This document shows, in pieces, positions 48,405 to 56,905 of a DNA stretch of 64,000 nt. This DNA comes from an uncultured Sphaerochaeta sp. Lineage in GTDB: Bacteria > Spirochaetota > Spirochaetia > Sphaerochaetales > Sphaerochaetaceae. The position numbers and the translations under genes were made by a program. The notes beneath the pieces were generated by a model. The model was given only the letters and a program-made list of their open reading frames with translations. It was not told where the DNA came from and searched no databases. The stretch's first letter is position 1. Each line of letters opens with the position of its first letter. The DNA lies in NCBI RefSeq assembly GCF_963677075.1, contig NZ_OY781873.1:372001-436000 (forward strand). Direction: 5' to 3'.

Positions 48405-48422
48405 CAACTTTCCTGCTATATT
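48393..48422 (+). promoter_or_regulatory. promoter for the HTH regulator, leaderless position
   Basis: TCGTCA (48393-48398) and TATATT (48417-48422) are spaced 18 bases. The ATG at 48429 is six bases past the -10, so the start site would fall on or next to the start codon. Confidence 0.5.
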
Positions 48423-48428
48423 CATAGC

Positions 48429-48779
48429 ATGCATACATTCTGGGACAGAGTCATACTTCTTCTTAATTCACCTACGGTGGTGGAACTTGCCACCATGCTC
48501 GATGTCAAACGCAGCACCCTCTCCAGCTGGATCCATACTGACAGACGCCCCCCATTGCATGTTGCAATGAAAATAACTGAAATCACTGGGGTGACTCTTG
48601 AGTGGCTGGAGAATGGAAACAACTGGGAATCGATGGCGAGTGAAGAAGCTGCCGAGAATATCGCCCAATACAAAAAACTTGTCATAGCCCAGATAGAAGA
48701 ACTTGACCAGCAACAACTGGAGGTCATCCAGTCAATTCTGTACTACTTCAAAAACCAAACCCCGAAAAAAGATTCTTAA
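48429..48779 (+). CDS. small CI-repressor-type helix-turn-helix regulator
   Basis: The 116-residue protein (start ATG 48429, MHTFWDRVILLLNS) has a helix-turn-helix in residues ~15-60 (VVELATMLDVKRSTLSSWIH, then RRPPLHVAMKITEITGVTLE), resembling the phage CI repressor HTH domain. A Gln/Glu-rich helix follows (AQYKKLVIAQIEELDQQQLE) that may dimerise. The upstream frame to 48357 is AT-rich and not coding-like. No ribosome-binding site precedes the ATG. It overlaps the DUF554 gene tail to tail by 32 bases. Its targets are unknown; the paired sites upstream suggest autoregulation. Confidence 0.78.
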   Translation: MHTFWDRVILLLNSPTVVELATMLDVKRSTLSSWIHTDRRPPLHVAMKITEITGVTLEWLENGNNWESMASEEAAENIAQYKKLVIAQIEELDQQQLEVIQSILYYFKNQTPKKDS

Positions 48780-49476
48780 CCATTGGAGCAAGCAGTGTCA
48801 GCAAGGGTGCGATAATCATCGCAGGCAGAAAATTCCCAGTCTTGGTTTTTCTGATATCCAACAGACCAAAACCAATCATCATCAACAATACACCACCAAC
48901 TGATGCCATCTCAGTGATGCCTGCATCCCCAAGTATTGGTGCTATCCACCCCCCTGCCAACGTAAAAAAGCCTTGATACAGAAGAATGAATAGTGCACTT
49001 GCCATGACACCTATACCATAAGCAGCACTGAATATGATTGCCATACATCCATCCATGATGGACTTTACCAGAATCAACTGATAGTCACCAACAGTGCCTG
49101 CCTGGATTGCACCTACCACCGTCATGGCCCCACTGCAAAACAGCAGTGAGGCGTTGAGGAATCCCAGGGCAAAATTGCGTGCGTTCTCTGCGCTACCCTG
49201 GCCTCTGCTGAGCCGCCTCTCCATCCATGACCCAAAGGACATCACACCGTCCTCAATCTTGAGGGCATATCCTATAAAGCCTCCAATGACCACAGAGAAA
49301 AGCAAGATCAGATAAGAACCTGTCTGCATTGCCATGGAAAACCCAATGACCAAGGTAATCAGTCCCGATGAGGTGAAAACAACCTCCTGATAGGAGGCTT
49401 TCAGCCGGTGTTTCAGAAATAATCCAATAAAGGAGCCAAGAACAACCATCAAGGCATTAAAGTAGGTGGCAATCAT
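48748..49476 (-). CDS. DUF554-family membrane protein
   Basis: The 242-residue protein (ATG 49476, MIATYFNALMVVLGSFIGLF) has about seven hydrophobic segments with many glycines, ending LLMMIGFGLLDIRKTKTGNF then LLTLLAPMVKNLF. The start and overall pattern match DUF554 (YqgA-like) proteins, whose role is not established; transport has been suggested for the group. The frame is open to 49704 but that part is antisense to mocA and its promoter. A promoter 10 bases before the ATG implies an almost leaderless message. Confidence 0.82.
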   Translation of the reverse strand: MIATYFNALMVVLGSFIGLFLKHRLKASYQEVVFTSSGLITLVIGFSMAMQTGSYLILLFSVVIGGFIGYALKIEDGVMSFGSWMERRLSRGQGSAENARNFALGFLNASLLFCSGAMTVVGAIQAGTVGDYQLILVKSIMDGCMAIIFSAAYGIGVMASALFILLYQGFFTLAGGWIAPILGDAGITEMASVGGVLLMMIGFGLLDIRKTKTGNFLPAMIIAPLLTLLAPMVKNLFSGFGF

Positions 49477-49486
49477 AATGGCTTGG

Positions 49487-49515
49487 AGTATAATACGATT
49501 ACGAAACTCTCTCAA
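49487..49515 (-). promoter_or_regulatory. promoter for the DUF554 gene
   Basis: On the minus strand TTGAGA (49515-49510) and TATACT (49492-49487) are spaced 17 bases. Only 10 bases lie between the -10 and the ATG. Confidence 0.65.
49489..49494 (+). promoter_or_regulatory. consensus -10 box for the mocA-like gene, overlapping the opposite promoter
   Basis: A perfect TATAAT on the plus strand shares four bases with the minus-strand TATACT of the DUF554 gene. A weak -35 (TGGCAA, 49467-49472) lies 16 bases upstream. The start site would be near 49501, about 24 bases before the ATG. Confidence 0.5.
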
Positions 49516-49524
49516 GGATGAATC

Positions 49525-50130
49525 ATGCAGAATCTTATTCTGGCCGCAGGCCTCGGGATGCGAAGCAAAGGGAAAAAACTTCTGTTGCCCTATAAAGGTA
49601 CCACCATTGTTGCACATGCAGTACAGCAGTCCCTGATGGCAGGGCTCAGAACTGTACTGGTCACAGGATTCAAGGCAGATCAAGTAAAACAGGCCGTTGC
49701 GCATCTCGCCTGCCCCCAGCTACAGATTGTTCACAATGAACATTACCGTAAAGGACAAGGAAGCTCCACGATCTGTGGAGCCTCATACCTCGCTCAGGAT
49801 TCACCATTTTTTATTTCACTTGCCGATATGCCCCTTATCGAGAGTAGACACTACCTCTATCTGATTGAACAGACTTCCGCTCCTGTCTCCAGACCCTCAT
49901 ACAAAGGGAAACTTGGACATCCGGTTCTGCTGGAGGCAAGTTTCCTTGCAATTATCAGGTCACAAAAAAGCTCTTTTACCATGCGTGGGTTGCTACAGGA
50001 GTATCATGTCCAGGCAATCGAGGTTGCCGATGAGGCGTATATCACCGACATCGACACACTCGATGCATACCACCACTTGGTGGATTCTAGCCAATCTTAC
50101 GGGCAACCACCTCTTCCCCCTCTAGAGTAA
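49525..50130 (+). CDS. MobA/MocA-like nucleotidyltransferase
   Basis: The 201-residue protein has the nucleotidyltransferase motif ILAAGLGMRSKGKKLLLPY, the NEHYRKGQGSSTICGA segment, the metal-site variant FFISLADMPLIES, and the GHPVLL and YITDIDTLDAY motifs near the end. This fits molybdenum cofactor cytidylyltransferase (MocA) or a related molybdopterin/sugar-phosphate NTP transferase. No molybdoenzyme or cofactor genes lie nearby, so the substrate is open. AGG precedes the ATG at 49525. It overlaps clpB tail to tail by 44 bases. Confidence 0.75.
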   Translation: MQNLILAAGLGMRSKGKKLLLPYKGTTIVAHAVQQSLMAGLRTVLVTGFKADQVKQAVAHLACPQLQIVHNEHYRKGQGSSTICGASYLAQDSPFFISLADMPLIESRHYLYLIEQTSAPVSRPSYKGKLGHPVLLEASFLAIIRSQKSSFTMRGLLQEYHVQAIEVADEAYITDIDTLDAYHHLVDSSQSYGQPPLPPLE

Positions 50131-52669
50131 GCAAGATTTTCGACCCAGGGCCGAAATCACCAGAGAGCAGTTGTACCGACAAGGGGTTCTCCACAAGTCG
50201 CTGAACCGCACGGCGGATTGGACGAGCCCCAAAGACTGGATCATACCCCTCCTTGTAGAGCAATGAGAGTACATCATCCTCCCAAGTCAGGAAGAACCCA
50301 CGTTTCTCAAGTCGCAAACGAAGCTGTTCAAGCTGCAGAACCACGATCTTACGAATCTGGTCTTCTCCCAGCCGTTCGAAAATAATGATCTCATCCAAGC
50401 GGTTTATGAACTCCGGTTTGAAGGACTGGTGGATTATCTCCCCAACGAGTCGAGCACCCTCCTCATGTGTTTCTGCACCAAGCAACTGCTGACTCCCTAG
50501 GTTGCTGGTCATGATGATCACGGTATTGGTAAAATCGACCACCCGGCCCTGACCATCGGTCAACCTGCCATCATCCAACAACTGTAGCAAGACGTTGAAT
50601 ACATCAGGATGAGCCTTCTCAATCTCATCGAAGAGAATGACTGAGTAGGGACGCCGGCGTACAACCTCAGTAAGTTGCCCTCCTTGGTCATACCCTACAT
50701 ATCCTGGAGGAGCTCCGATCAATCTACTGACCGAGAATTTCTCCATATACTCGCTCATATCGATACGGGTCAAGGCCTTCTCGTCATCAAAGAGAAGCTG
50801 TGCCAGTACCTTGGCAAGCAGGGTCTTTCCTACCCCGGTTGGACCGGCAAAAAGGAAGGTTCCCAAGGGCTTTCTTTCATCCCCAATCCCTGCCTTGTTT
50901 CGGCGGATTGCATTGCTCACTGCTTCAATTGCTTGCCTCTGGCCAATAACTTGCTCTGAGAGAGCCTGTTCAAGATTCAGATACTTATGGAGCTCACTTT
51001 CCTTCATCCTGGCCACAGGAACCCCTGTCCAGTTACTGACAATTCGTGCAATGTCATCCTCACTGACTTCCTCACGAAGCATCTGCTTTCCTTCAACCTG
51101 CACAGAAGCAAGTTGCTCGGTCATACCTTCGATCTGTTTGAGCAACTCAGGAATTTCTCCATGCTTGATCTGGGCAGCCTTGGCTAGATCGCCCTCTCTT
51201 TCAGCACGTTGCTCTTCCGTCTTCAACTGCTCAAGCTTTGCCTTTGTTTCCCTGAGTTTTGCAATGGAATTGCGTTCATTGCCCCATTGAAGATGCATAG
51301 CATCACGCGTCCCCTGCAGTTCGCTCAACTCACGCTCGAGTTTACCCAACCGCTCTTTACTGGCCTTGTCAGTCTCCCTGGAGAGCGCCTGTTTCTCTAT
51401 ATTGAGTTGGAGAATCTTTCGCTCTATCTGGTCCAACTCTTCCGGCTGACTCTCAATTTCCATCTTGAGTTGGCTTGCCGCCTCATCGACCAAATCGATC
51501 GCCTTGTCCGGGAGGAAGCGATTGGTAATATACCGGTTGCTTAGATTGGCTGCTGCAACTAGGGCCTCATCCTTGATCCGTACCCCATGGTGGACTTCGT
51601 ACCGTTCTTTCAGCCCCCTGAGGATGGCGATAGTCGACTCCACCGAAGGCTCCTTGGTGAACACCGGCTGGAATCGACGTTCCAATGCCTTGTCAGGTTC
51701 AATATACTTTCGGTATTCATCAAGGGTAGTCGCACCAATAGCATGTAACTCTCCCCTGGCAAGTGCTGGTTTGATCAGGTTTGAAGCATCGGTTGAACCT
51801 TCACTTGCCCCTGCGCCAACAATGGTATGCAGCTCATCGATAAACAGGATGATCCTGCCTTCACTGGCAGTCACTTCCTTCACCACTGCCTTCAGCCGTT
51901 CCTCAAACTCCCCTCTGAACTTTGCACCTGCTACCAAGGCACCAAGATCCAAGCTCAGAATTTGCTTGTTCTTCAATGACTCTGGGACATCCTCCGAAGC
52001 AATACGCAAGGCAAGCCCTTCTACAATGGCAGTCTTTCCTACCCCGGGCTCTCCGATCAATACGGGATTGTTCTTGGTTCTTCTGGAAAGTACCTGCATT
52101 ACCCGTCGAATCTCCTCATCACGTCCGATGACGGGATCAAGTTTTCCCTGTCGGGCAAGGGTGGTCATGTCCTTGCAGTACTTCTCCAGTGCCTGGTATC
52201 GGCTCTCTGGGTCTTCGCTCTGGATTGTCTGGTTTCCTCTGATCGTCTGCAATGCCTGCATAAGAGCATCCTTGGTTACACCAAGGGCCTTGAGTGCCTT
52301 GCTTGCCTCTGAAGCATCCTCCAGGACAGCAAGCAGGAAATGTTCTGCGCTCAGGTACTGATCTTTGAAGTCTGAGGCAATCTTATCGGCTGCATAGAGC
52401 TGATTCCCCAGTTGGGCAGACAAGGAACGCTGTGCATTTCCACCATATGCCTTGGGAAGTTTGTTGACCAGTGTCCCCAGTTTTTCACTCACCATGGCAG
52501 GGGGAACCCCCAGCCGCTCAAAGAGCGGGGTAAGCAATCCCTCTTTCTGGTTGATCAAAGCCAACAAGAGATGTTCTGTAGTAATTTCTGCGTTGCCATG
52601 TTCGTTGGCCAGCATATCGGCATCGCCGATGGCTTGACGCAGCTTGATTGTCATTTTGTCTATATTCAT
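50087..52669 (-). CDS. clpB: ATP-dependent disaggregase ClpB
   Basis: The 860-residue Hsp100 chaperone dissolves aggregates with DnaK. It has the Clp N domain ([20 protein letters not shown]), AAA1 with Walker [10 protein letters not shown] (residues 206-213) and [15 protein letters not shown], the ClpB-specific coiled-coil middle domain ([20 protein letters not shown]), AAA2 with [16 protein letters not shown] and the ClpB C-terminal domain. The ATG at 52669 has GAGGAG five bases ahead. It follows the TetR gene by 94 bases in the same direction. No CIRCE or sigma-54 site was seen ahead of it. Confidence 0.97.
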   Translation of the reverse strand: MNIDKMTIKLRQAIGDADMLANEHGNAEITTEHLLLALINQKEGLLTPLFERLGVPPAMVSEKLGTLVNKLPKAYGGNAQRSLSAQLGNQLYAADKIASDFKDQYLSAEHFLLAVLEDASEASKALKALGVTKDALMQALQTIRGNQTIQSEDPESRYQALEKYCKDMTTLARQGKLDPVIGRDEEIRRVMQVLSRRTKNNPVLIGEPGVGKTAIVEGLALRIASEDVPESLKNKQILSLDLGALVAGAKFRGEFEERLKAVVKEVTASEGRIILFIDELHTIVGAGASEGSTDASNLIKPALARGELHAIGATTLDEYRKYIEPDKALERRFQPVFTKEPSVESTIAILRGLKERYEVHHGVRIKDEALVAAANLSNRYITNRFLPDKAIDLVDEAASQLKMEIESQPEELDQIERKILQLNIEKQALSRETDKASKERLGKLERELSELQGTRDAMHLQWGNERNSIAKLRETKAKLEQLKTEEQRAEREGDLAKAAQIKHGEIPELLKQIEGMTEQLASVQVEGKQMLREEVSEDDIARIVSNWTGVPVARMKESELHKYLNLEQALSEQVIGQRQAIEAVSNAIRRNKAGIGDERKPLGTFLFAGPTGVGKTLLAKVLAQLLFDDEKALTRIDMSEYMEKFSVSRLIGAPPGYVGYDQGGQLTEVVRRRPYSVILFDEIEKAHPDVFNVLLQLLDDGRLTDGQGRVVDFTNTVIIMTSNLGSQQLLGAETHEEGARLVGEIIHQSFKPEFINRLDEIIIFERLGEDQIRKIVVLQLEQLRLRLEKRGFFLTWEDDVLSLLYKEGYDPVFGARPIRRAVQRLVENPLSVQLLSGDFGPGSKILLTLEGEEVVARKIG

Positions 52670-52763
52670 GGATACTCCTCACCTTTGGGTATGAAGCAAC
52701 CGACCCATCTTTGCGGGTCTTCTCCTGTACATACATAAATATAGCGATGAATCTGAGTATCGG

Positions 52764-53357
52764 CTAGGCCCTGTAGAAATCCAGGTAGGTGCTGATCAGT
52801 TGCTTGGAAAGCCGCATGTCGAACGTATCAAGGAATGCAACCTGGAAACAGGATGATTCAAGCAACATCAGAAGATGATCTGCAACCTTGTTCACATCAC
52901 AATCAACAATATCTCCCGCTTTCACCCCCATACGAAGCAGGCGTTTGAAAAGGATGGTGAGCTTGGCTGTTCTCCTGAGAATGATCTCGTTGAAATCCCG
53001 ACCTTCCTTCTTCATCTGCAGCATGACATCTACCAGACTGGTCAATTCGCCTTCATGCTCACTCGCTGTCTGCATGATATCCAGGCAGATGGTGGTAATC
53101 CTGCTTACCAAGTCCTGGTTGGTCGACCAGGCATAGGCAGCATACTTGTTGAACATTCTGCCCGTTACCAACTTCACCGCATAGTAGTAGATCTCTTCCT
53201 TGTCCTTGAAATATTGATAAATGGTAGGACGGGAAATGCCACACTCTGTGGCTATCAGAGAGAGGTTGGAATCACGATAGCCTTCTCTTGCAAAGACTTT
53301 CAGTGCAGTTTGTAGAATTTTCTCCTTTCTCTCTTCATGATCGATCTTTTTCGGCAT
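52764..53357 (-). CDS. TetR-family transcriptional regulator
   Basis: The 197-residue protein has a classic TetR DNA-binding domain in residues ~10-55 (ILQTALKVFAREGYRDSNLS, ATECGISRPTIYQYFKDKEE), followed by a helical ligand domain ending STYLDFYRA. A GTG at 53366 opens the frame, but it is only one base from AGGAG; ATG 53357 is preferred. It is divergent from the M20 peptidase and upstream of clpB, so either could be its target. The ligand is unknown. Confidence 0.88.
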   Translation of the reverse strand: MPKKIDHEERKEKILQTALKVFAREGYRDSNLSLIATECGISRPTIYQYFKDKEEIYYYAVKLVTGRMFNKYAAYAWSTNQDLVSRITTICLDIMQTASEHEGELTSLVDVMLQMKKEGRDFNEIILRRTAKLTILFKRLLRMGVKAGDIVDCDVNKVADHLLMLLESSCFQVAFLDTFDMRLSKQLISTYLDFYRA

Positions 53358-53452
53358 GCGTCCCACTCTCCTACTATTGGTAGAAATTTCTTGTTGAAAT
53401 ACAATATACCACTATACTGTAAAAAACACTAGAATTCATGTGGAGTTTCAAC

Positions 53453-54892
53453 ATGCTTTTCCTTTTCTTACCGATTTCCCTCCTGATGGTCCTAGCCGTA
53501 GTGGTATTCAGGACTATAGCTATGCGAACACATACCAAGCACAAAGTGACACCTGCCGCTGTACAAACAGACATTGAAGAGAAAACCATTCTCGCCAAAG
53601 CTGTTGCGTGTAGGACTGTATCACATGCAGATCCCAACCTGACCGACTGGGGTGAGTTCTCTCGTTTGCTTGGACTCCTCGAAGCATCTTTCCCCCTGTG
53701 CAGCAAACTCAGAATAATCGATAAGGCCCTAGGTCCCTATAACCTGGTCTACTGTTTCACTGGTGAGGATAAAAGCCGGGAACCAGCTCTTCTTACCGCC
53801 CATCTGGATGTGGTAGGAGCCAACGAGCAAGAGTGGACTCATCCTCCATTCAAGGGAGCAATAGAAGAGGGATTTCTTTACGGACGAGGTAGCTTTGATT
53901 GTAAACTGCAGGTAATCAGTATCCTATCGGCGTTTGAGCACATACTCAAAGCAGAAAAACACCCCAAGCATACTTGGTATGTAGCCTTTGGATGTGATGA
54001 GGAGAGCAACAGCAGCAAGGAGGGAGCTGTTCATATTGCTCGCTATTTTCAAGAAAAGGGACTCCATTTCAGCTTTGTATTGGATGAGGGTGGAGTGGTT
54101 AGCCAGAAATATATCAAAGGGTTTGAGCAAAGCATTGCGGTAGTAGGGGTTGCAGAAAAAGGGTATCTCGATCTTGAGCTCTCGGTTGAGAGAACAGCTG
54201 GACACTCCTCCACTCCTGCTTTTCCCACTGCTTTGGGAACACTCTCACAGGCCATACACCGATTGGAAACCAAACAAATGCCTGCAAAATTGACACCTCC
54301 AGTGAAACAGATGCTCACAAATCTAGGTAAGGAAGGCCCATTCGCATACAGTATGCTCTTTCTCAATCTTTGGCTGACAGCGGGTCTCTTGAAGTTTGTT
54401 TTCTCCAAACAAGCTACGCTCAATGCTGCCATTAGAAGCACCATAGTTCCCACAGTCATCACAGCAAGTGATAAAAGCAATGTCATTGCAAAGAAAGCCA
54501 CAGCAATTGTAAACTGTCGTTTGCTCCCAGGAGATACACAGGAATCTATTCTCACCTGGATCACTAAAACAATTGCCTCTGATTCTGTTAGGGTAAAGCC
54601 TATGCATTGCACTCCCCCTTCCCATATCAGTAAGACTGATGGCGAGGCTTTCAGCTATCTCTCTGAAACCATCAAGAAGACGTTTCCAGAATCCATTGTT
54701 ACCCCATATCTCATGATGGGAGCCACTGATGCAAGGAAGTACCAGAATCTCAGTGATTATATCTACCGTTTTACTCCAGCAAGGATGGATCGTAGCGAAG
54801 TTGACCGGATGCATGCTCCTGATGAGAGGATCAGCCTGGAGAATATCTCACTCGCCCAACAGTTTTATACTCGGCTGATCACCAACTGGTAG
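53453..54892 (+). CDS. membrane-anchored M20-family metallopeptidase
   Basis: The protein has an N-terminal hydrophobic anchor (LFLFLPISLLMVLAVVVF) and an M20 di-zinc catalytic domain with a dimerisation insert. Metal ligands visible: TAHLDVV (His, Asp), GRGSFDCK (Asp), CDEES (Glu), DEGG (Asp) and the C-terminal MMGATDARKY. M20 members include carboxypeptidases and dipeptidases; substrate unknown. ATG 53453 has GGAG seven bases ahead and gives 479 residues; ATG 53438 lacks a ribosome-binding site. A TATACT box lies at 53413-53418. It faces hsp20. Confidence 0.85.
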   Translation: MLFLFLPISLLMVLAVVVFRTIAMRTHTKHKVTPAAVQTDIEEKTILAKAVACRTVSHADPNLTDWGEFSRLLGLLEASFPLCSKLRIIDKALGPYNLVYCFTGEDKSREPALLTAHLDVVGANEQEWTHPPFKGAIEEGFLYGRGSFDCKLQVISILSAFEHILKAEKHPKHTWYVAFGCDEESNSSKEGAVHIARYFQEKGLHFSFVLDEGGVVSQKYIKGFEQSIAVVGVAEKGYLDLELSVERTAGHSSTPAFPTALGTLSQAIHRLETKQMPAKLTPPVKQMLTNLGKEGPFAYSMLFLNLWLTAGLLKFVFSKQATLNAAIRSTIVPTVITASDKSNVIAKKATAIVNCRLLPGDTQESILTWITKTIASDSVRVKPMHCTPPSHISKTDGEAFSYLSETIKKTFPESIVTPYLMMGATDARKYQNLSDYIYRFTPARMDRSEVDRMHAPDERISLENISLAQQFYTRLITNW

Positions 54893-54902
54893 ACATGCAG
54901 AA

Positions 54903-54921
54903 GCCCCGCTTCTCGCGGGGC
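54903..54921. terminator. GC-rich hairpin between the convergent M20 peptidase and hsp20 genes
   Basis: GCCCCGC (54903-54909) pairs with GCGGGGC (54915-54921) around TTCTC. T-runs are short on both sides (CTTGC; TTCTGC), so it is a likely but modest bidirectional terminator. Confidence 0.55.
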
Positions 54922-54949
54922 CTTGCACGTACAGGAGGGTTGTTTTTCC

Positions 54950-55378
54950 CTATTTGATTTTCACTTCGATTGCCTTGGGCTTTGCAACTTCCTTCTTTGG
55001 AAGCGTCAACGTAAGAATACCGTCGGCAAACTCACCTGCAATTTTCTCCTCATCTACATCTTCAGGCAAGGAGAACGATCGCTCAAAGCACTGGTAGCAA
55101 CGTTCAGAGACAAGGCGCTTTTTGTCCTTCTCCTCCTTCTTGGTCTCCTTGGCAGAGCTCAGTTTCAGGACATGCTTCTCAATGTTGACCTTCACTTCCT
55201 TCTGCTTGTACCCAGGGAGTTCTGCTTCCAGGATGTAGGCATCATCGTTCTCTGTGATATCCACAGCCGGAAACTTTGAGGAATACACTCCCCAATCGCC
55301 AAGCATGTCATTGAACAGAGAATCAAATGCTGAGACTACCGGTGAATCATAGTTTCTTCTTGTAGTTAAGTATTTCAT
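54950..55378 (-). CDS. hsp20: small heat-shock protein, Hsp20/alpha-crystallin family
   Basis: The 142-residue holdase has an alpha-crystallin domain (VDITENDDAYILEAELPGYK to GEFADGILTLTLPKK) with the conserved A-x-x-x-G-I-L motif as ADGILTLTLPK, and an I-x-V-like C-terminal end (AIEVKI) for oligomer contacts. An unusual CYQCFERSFSLPE segment carries two cysteines where most family members have YGSFxRSFxLP. The ATG at 55378 follows GGAGGTGTACT. A sigma-54-like promoter lies upstream. Confidence 0.93.
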   Translation of the reverse strand: MKYLTTRRNYDSPVVSAFDSLFNDMLGDWGVYSSKFPAVDITENDDAYILEAELPGYKQKEVKVNIEKHVLKLSSAKETKKEEKDKKRLVSERCYQCFERSFSLPEDVDEEKIAGEFADGILTLTLPKKEVAKPKAIEVKIK

Positions 55379-55439
55379 AGTACACCTCCGTGTTCTGTAA
55401 TGTGTTTCATCACTCCCTTTCGGGATTCATATATAGCAT

Positions 55440-55456
55440 TGCAGAAAGTGTGCCAA
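55440..55456 (-). promoter_or_regulatory. sigma-54-like promoter of hsp20
   Basis: On the minus strand TTGGCACACTTTCTGCA has GG and GC separated by exactly 10 bases, matching the -24/-12 consensus TTGGCAC-N5-TTGCA with one change. Transcription would begin near 55430, 50 bases before the ATG. An activator site would be expected further upstream. rpoN is not in this window. Confidence 0.6.
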
Positions 55457-55677
55457 CTTATTATCAACTCTCCCATATTGAATGTATTATATTGCTTTAT
55501 ATCAATTTACATGATTTATTCAAGAACTGATAGTGTACATGAGAAACCTTTTGACAATGCAAATCTGAATCAACTCGTCCCTTTCCTCGAGCAATACAAT
55601 CCTTTTTTGTTTCGTTTTGACACACTCCTAGCAGTGATGCCTCACTTTTTTGGGGTAGATTTGCCCAAACGGCAAAC

Positions 55678-55711
55678 AAAAAGCAGTATTCCCCTAAAAA
55701 GGAAACACTGC
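55678..55711 (-). terminator. intrinsic terminator after argF
   Basis: On the minus strand GCAGT pairs with ACTGC (outer) and TTTCC with GGGAA-type inner pairs around a TTTTTA loop, followed by TTTTTG. It lies 25 bases past the argF stop. Confidence 0.7.
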
Positions 55712-55735
55712 CATTTATTTATATATGAAGGCTTG

Positions 55736-56746
55736 CTAACTAAGATCAGCTAGTGTAGCAACCATTACAGCCTTGATGGTGTGCATGCGGTTTTCCGCCT
55801 CGTCAAACACAACGGAATGCTTGCTCCTGAACACCTCATCAGTTACTTCCAGTTCCGTGAGGCCGAATTGTTCGTGAATCTGCTGTGCAACACTGGTATT
55901 GAGGTCATGGAACGAGGGAAGACAGTGTTCAAACAGTACCTGTTCGTTTCCAGAAGCCTTAAGAAGATCCATCGTTACCTGATAGTCCTTCAGAAGGTCA
56001 ATTCTTGCTGCGGTTTGGTCTTCCTCTCCCATGGAGACCCACACATCGGTGTAGATCACATCAACACCCTGTACAGCCTCAACAGGATCAGTGGTGGCCC
56101 ACAACTTGGCTCCACTCTCCTTGGCAGCAGGAGCCAACTCATCAAGCAACTGTTGGGATGGGAACAACTCTTTTGGTGCAGCAATACGATACTCCATTCC
56201 CAATTTTGCGGCACCGATCATCAGTGCATTGGAGACATTGTTTCTCCCATCCCCGATATACGCGCATTTCAGATCTTTAGGGGCCTTGTGGGTATGCTCC
56301 ATTGCTGTAAGGACGTCCGCCAGCACCTGGGTAGGATGATCATCATCGGTCAACCCATTCCATACTGGAACGTTGCTGTAGCGGGCAATATCCCTGATGA
56401 CCTCTGGGGAGAACCCACGGTACTGGATACCATCATACATTCTTCCGAGAACCTTTGCAGTGTCCTCGATGGATTCCTTTTTTCCCATCTGGCTGTTGGT
56501 CAGAAAGGTAACACAGGCCCCTTCATCAAAAGCAGCCACTTCAAATGAGCAACGGGTACGGGTGGAACTCTTGTCAAAGATCAAGACAATGTTCTTTCCG
56601 TCAAGCAGTTTTCCCTGCAACTTCCCTGGATAGGTGTTTCCTTTTTTCTTTGCCTTCAAGTCAGCAGAGAGCTGGAGAAGATCAAGTATCTCCTGTCCTG
56701 TGTAATCCTTGAGGGTTAAAAAACTGCGTCCTTTCATTGGTATCAT
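55736..56746 (-). CDS. argF: ornithine carbamoyltransferase
   Basis: The 336-residue enzyme joins ornithine and carbamoyl phosphate to citrulline; it may also run in the catabolic direction as in arginine deiminase pathways. Motifs: carbamoyl-phosphate loop KSSTRTR (residues 59-65), [42 protein letters not shown] ornithine loop and HCLPSFHD (usually HCLPA). Start ATG 56746 ([10 protein letters not shown]) has GGAGG six bases ahead; the frame opens to 56791. No other arginine genes are adjacent. Confidence 0.95.
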   Translation of the reverse strand: MIPMKGRSFLTLKDYTGQEILDLLQLSADLKAKKKGNTYPGKLQGKLLDGKNIVLIFDKSSTRTRCSFEVAAFDEGACVTFLTNSQMGKKESIEDTAKVLGRMYDGIQYRGFSPEVIRDIARYSNVPVWNGLTDDDHPTQVLADVLTAMEHTHKAPKDLKCAYIGDGRNNVSNALMIGAAKLGMEYRIAAPKELFPSQQLLDELAPAAKESGAKLWATTDPVEAVQGVDVIYTDVWVSMGEEDQTAARIDLLKDYQVTMDLLKASGNEQVLFEHCLPSFHDLNTSVAQQIHEQFGLTELEVTDEVFRSKHSVVFDEAENRMHTIKAVMVATLADLS

Positions 56747-56772
56747 GTTCAGCCTCCGTTCTCGGTGTAGGA

Positions 56773-56801
56773 ATCGTACATATTTATACAAAATATGTCA
56801 A
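56773..56801 (-). promoter_or_regulatory. sigma-70 promoter for argF
   Basis: On the minus strand a consensus TTGACA (56801-56796) and TACGAT (56778-56773) are spaced 17 bases; the start site is near 56766, 20 bases before the ATG. Confidence 0.65.
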
Positions 56802-56806
56802 GTTTA

Positions 56807-56824
56807 CCTGTATTATTATTCATA
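56807..56824 (-). promoter_or_regulatory. ARG-box-like operator before argF
   Basis: The minus-strand 18-mer TATGAATAATAATACAGG differs from the ArgR box (WNTGAATWWWWATTCANW) at one core base and one flank base. It abuts the -35 box of argF. An argR gene is not in the window. Confidence 0.45.
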
Positions 56825-56850
56825 TTTTCCTATTTTTTTGCATATACATA

Positions 56851-56886
56851 CAAAAATAAAGCCTCCAAGCATTATTGCAAGGAGGC
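56851..56886 (-). terminator. intrinsic terminator after metQ
   Basis: On the minus strand GCCTCC...GCA pairs with TGC...GGAGGC (two central mismatches), followed by TTTATTTTTG. It separates metNIQ from argF. Confidence 0.8.
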
Positions 56887-56905
56887 GAAAGAAACTACAA
56901 TACGG

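Larger units (their letters stand above)
55379..55735. other. intergenic region between hsp20 and argF
   Basis: This AT-rich 357-base stretch holds the hsp20 promoter and leader (with a small TCCC-GAAA-GGGA hairpin at about 55417-55428), an inverted repeat ATTGA/TCAAT (55477-55506) and the argF terminator. An open frame on the plus strand (55400-55753) runs through both the promoter and the terminator and is not supported as a gene. Confidence 0.6.

Noticed and set aside
51465..52361. Plus-strand frame of 298 codons opposite clpB
   Set aside because: Serine-rich antisense shadow of clpB without start signals.
55400..55753. Plus-strand open frame of 117 codons between hsp20 and argF
   Set aside because: It runs through the hsp20 promoter and the argF terminator, has no ribosome-binding site, and its composition is AT-rich and not protein-like.
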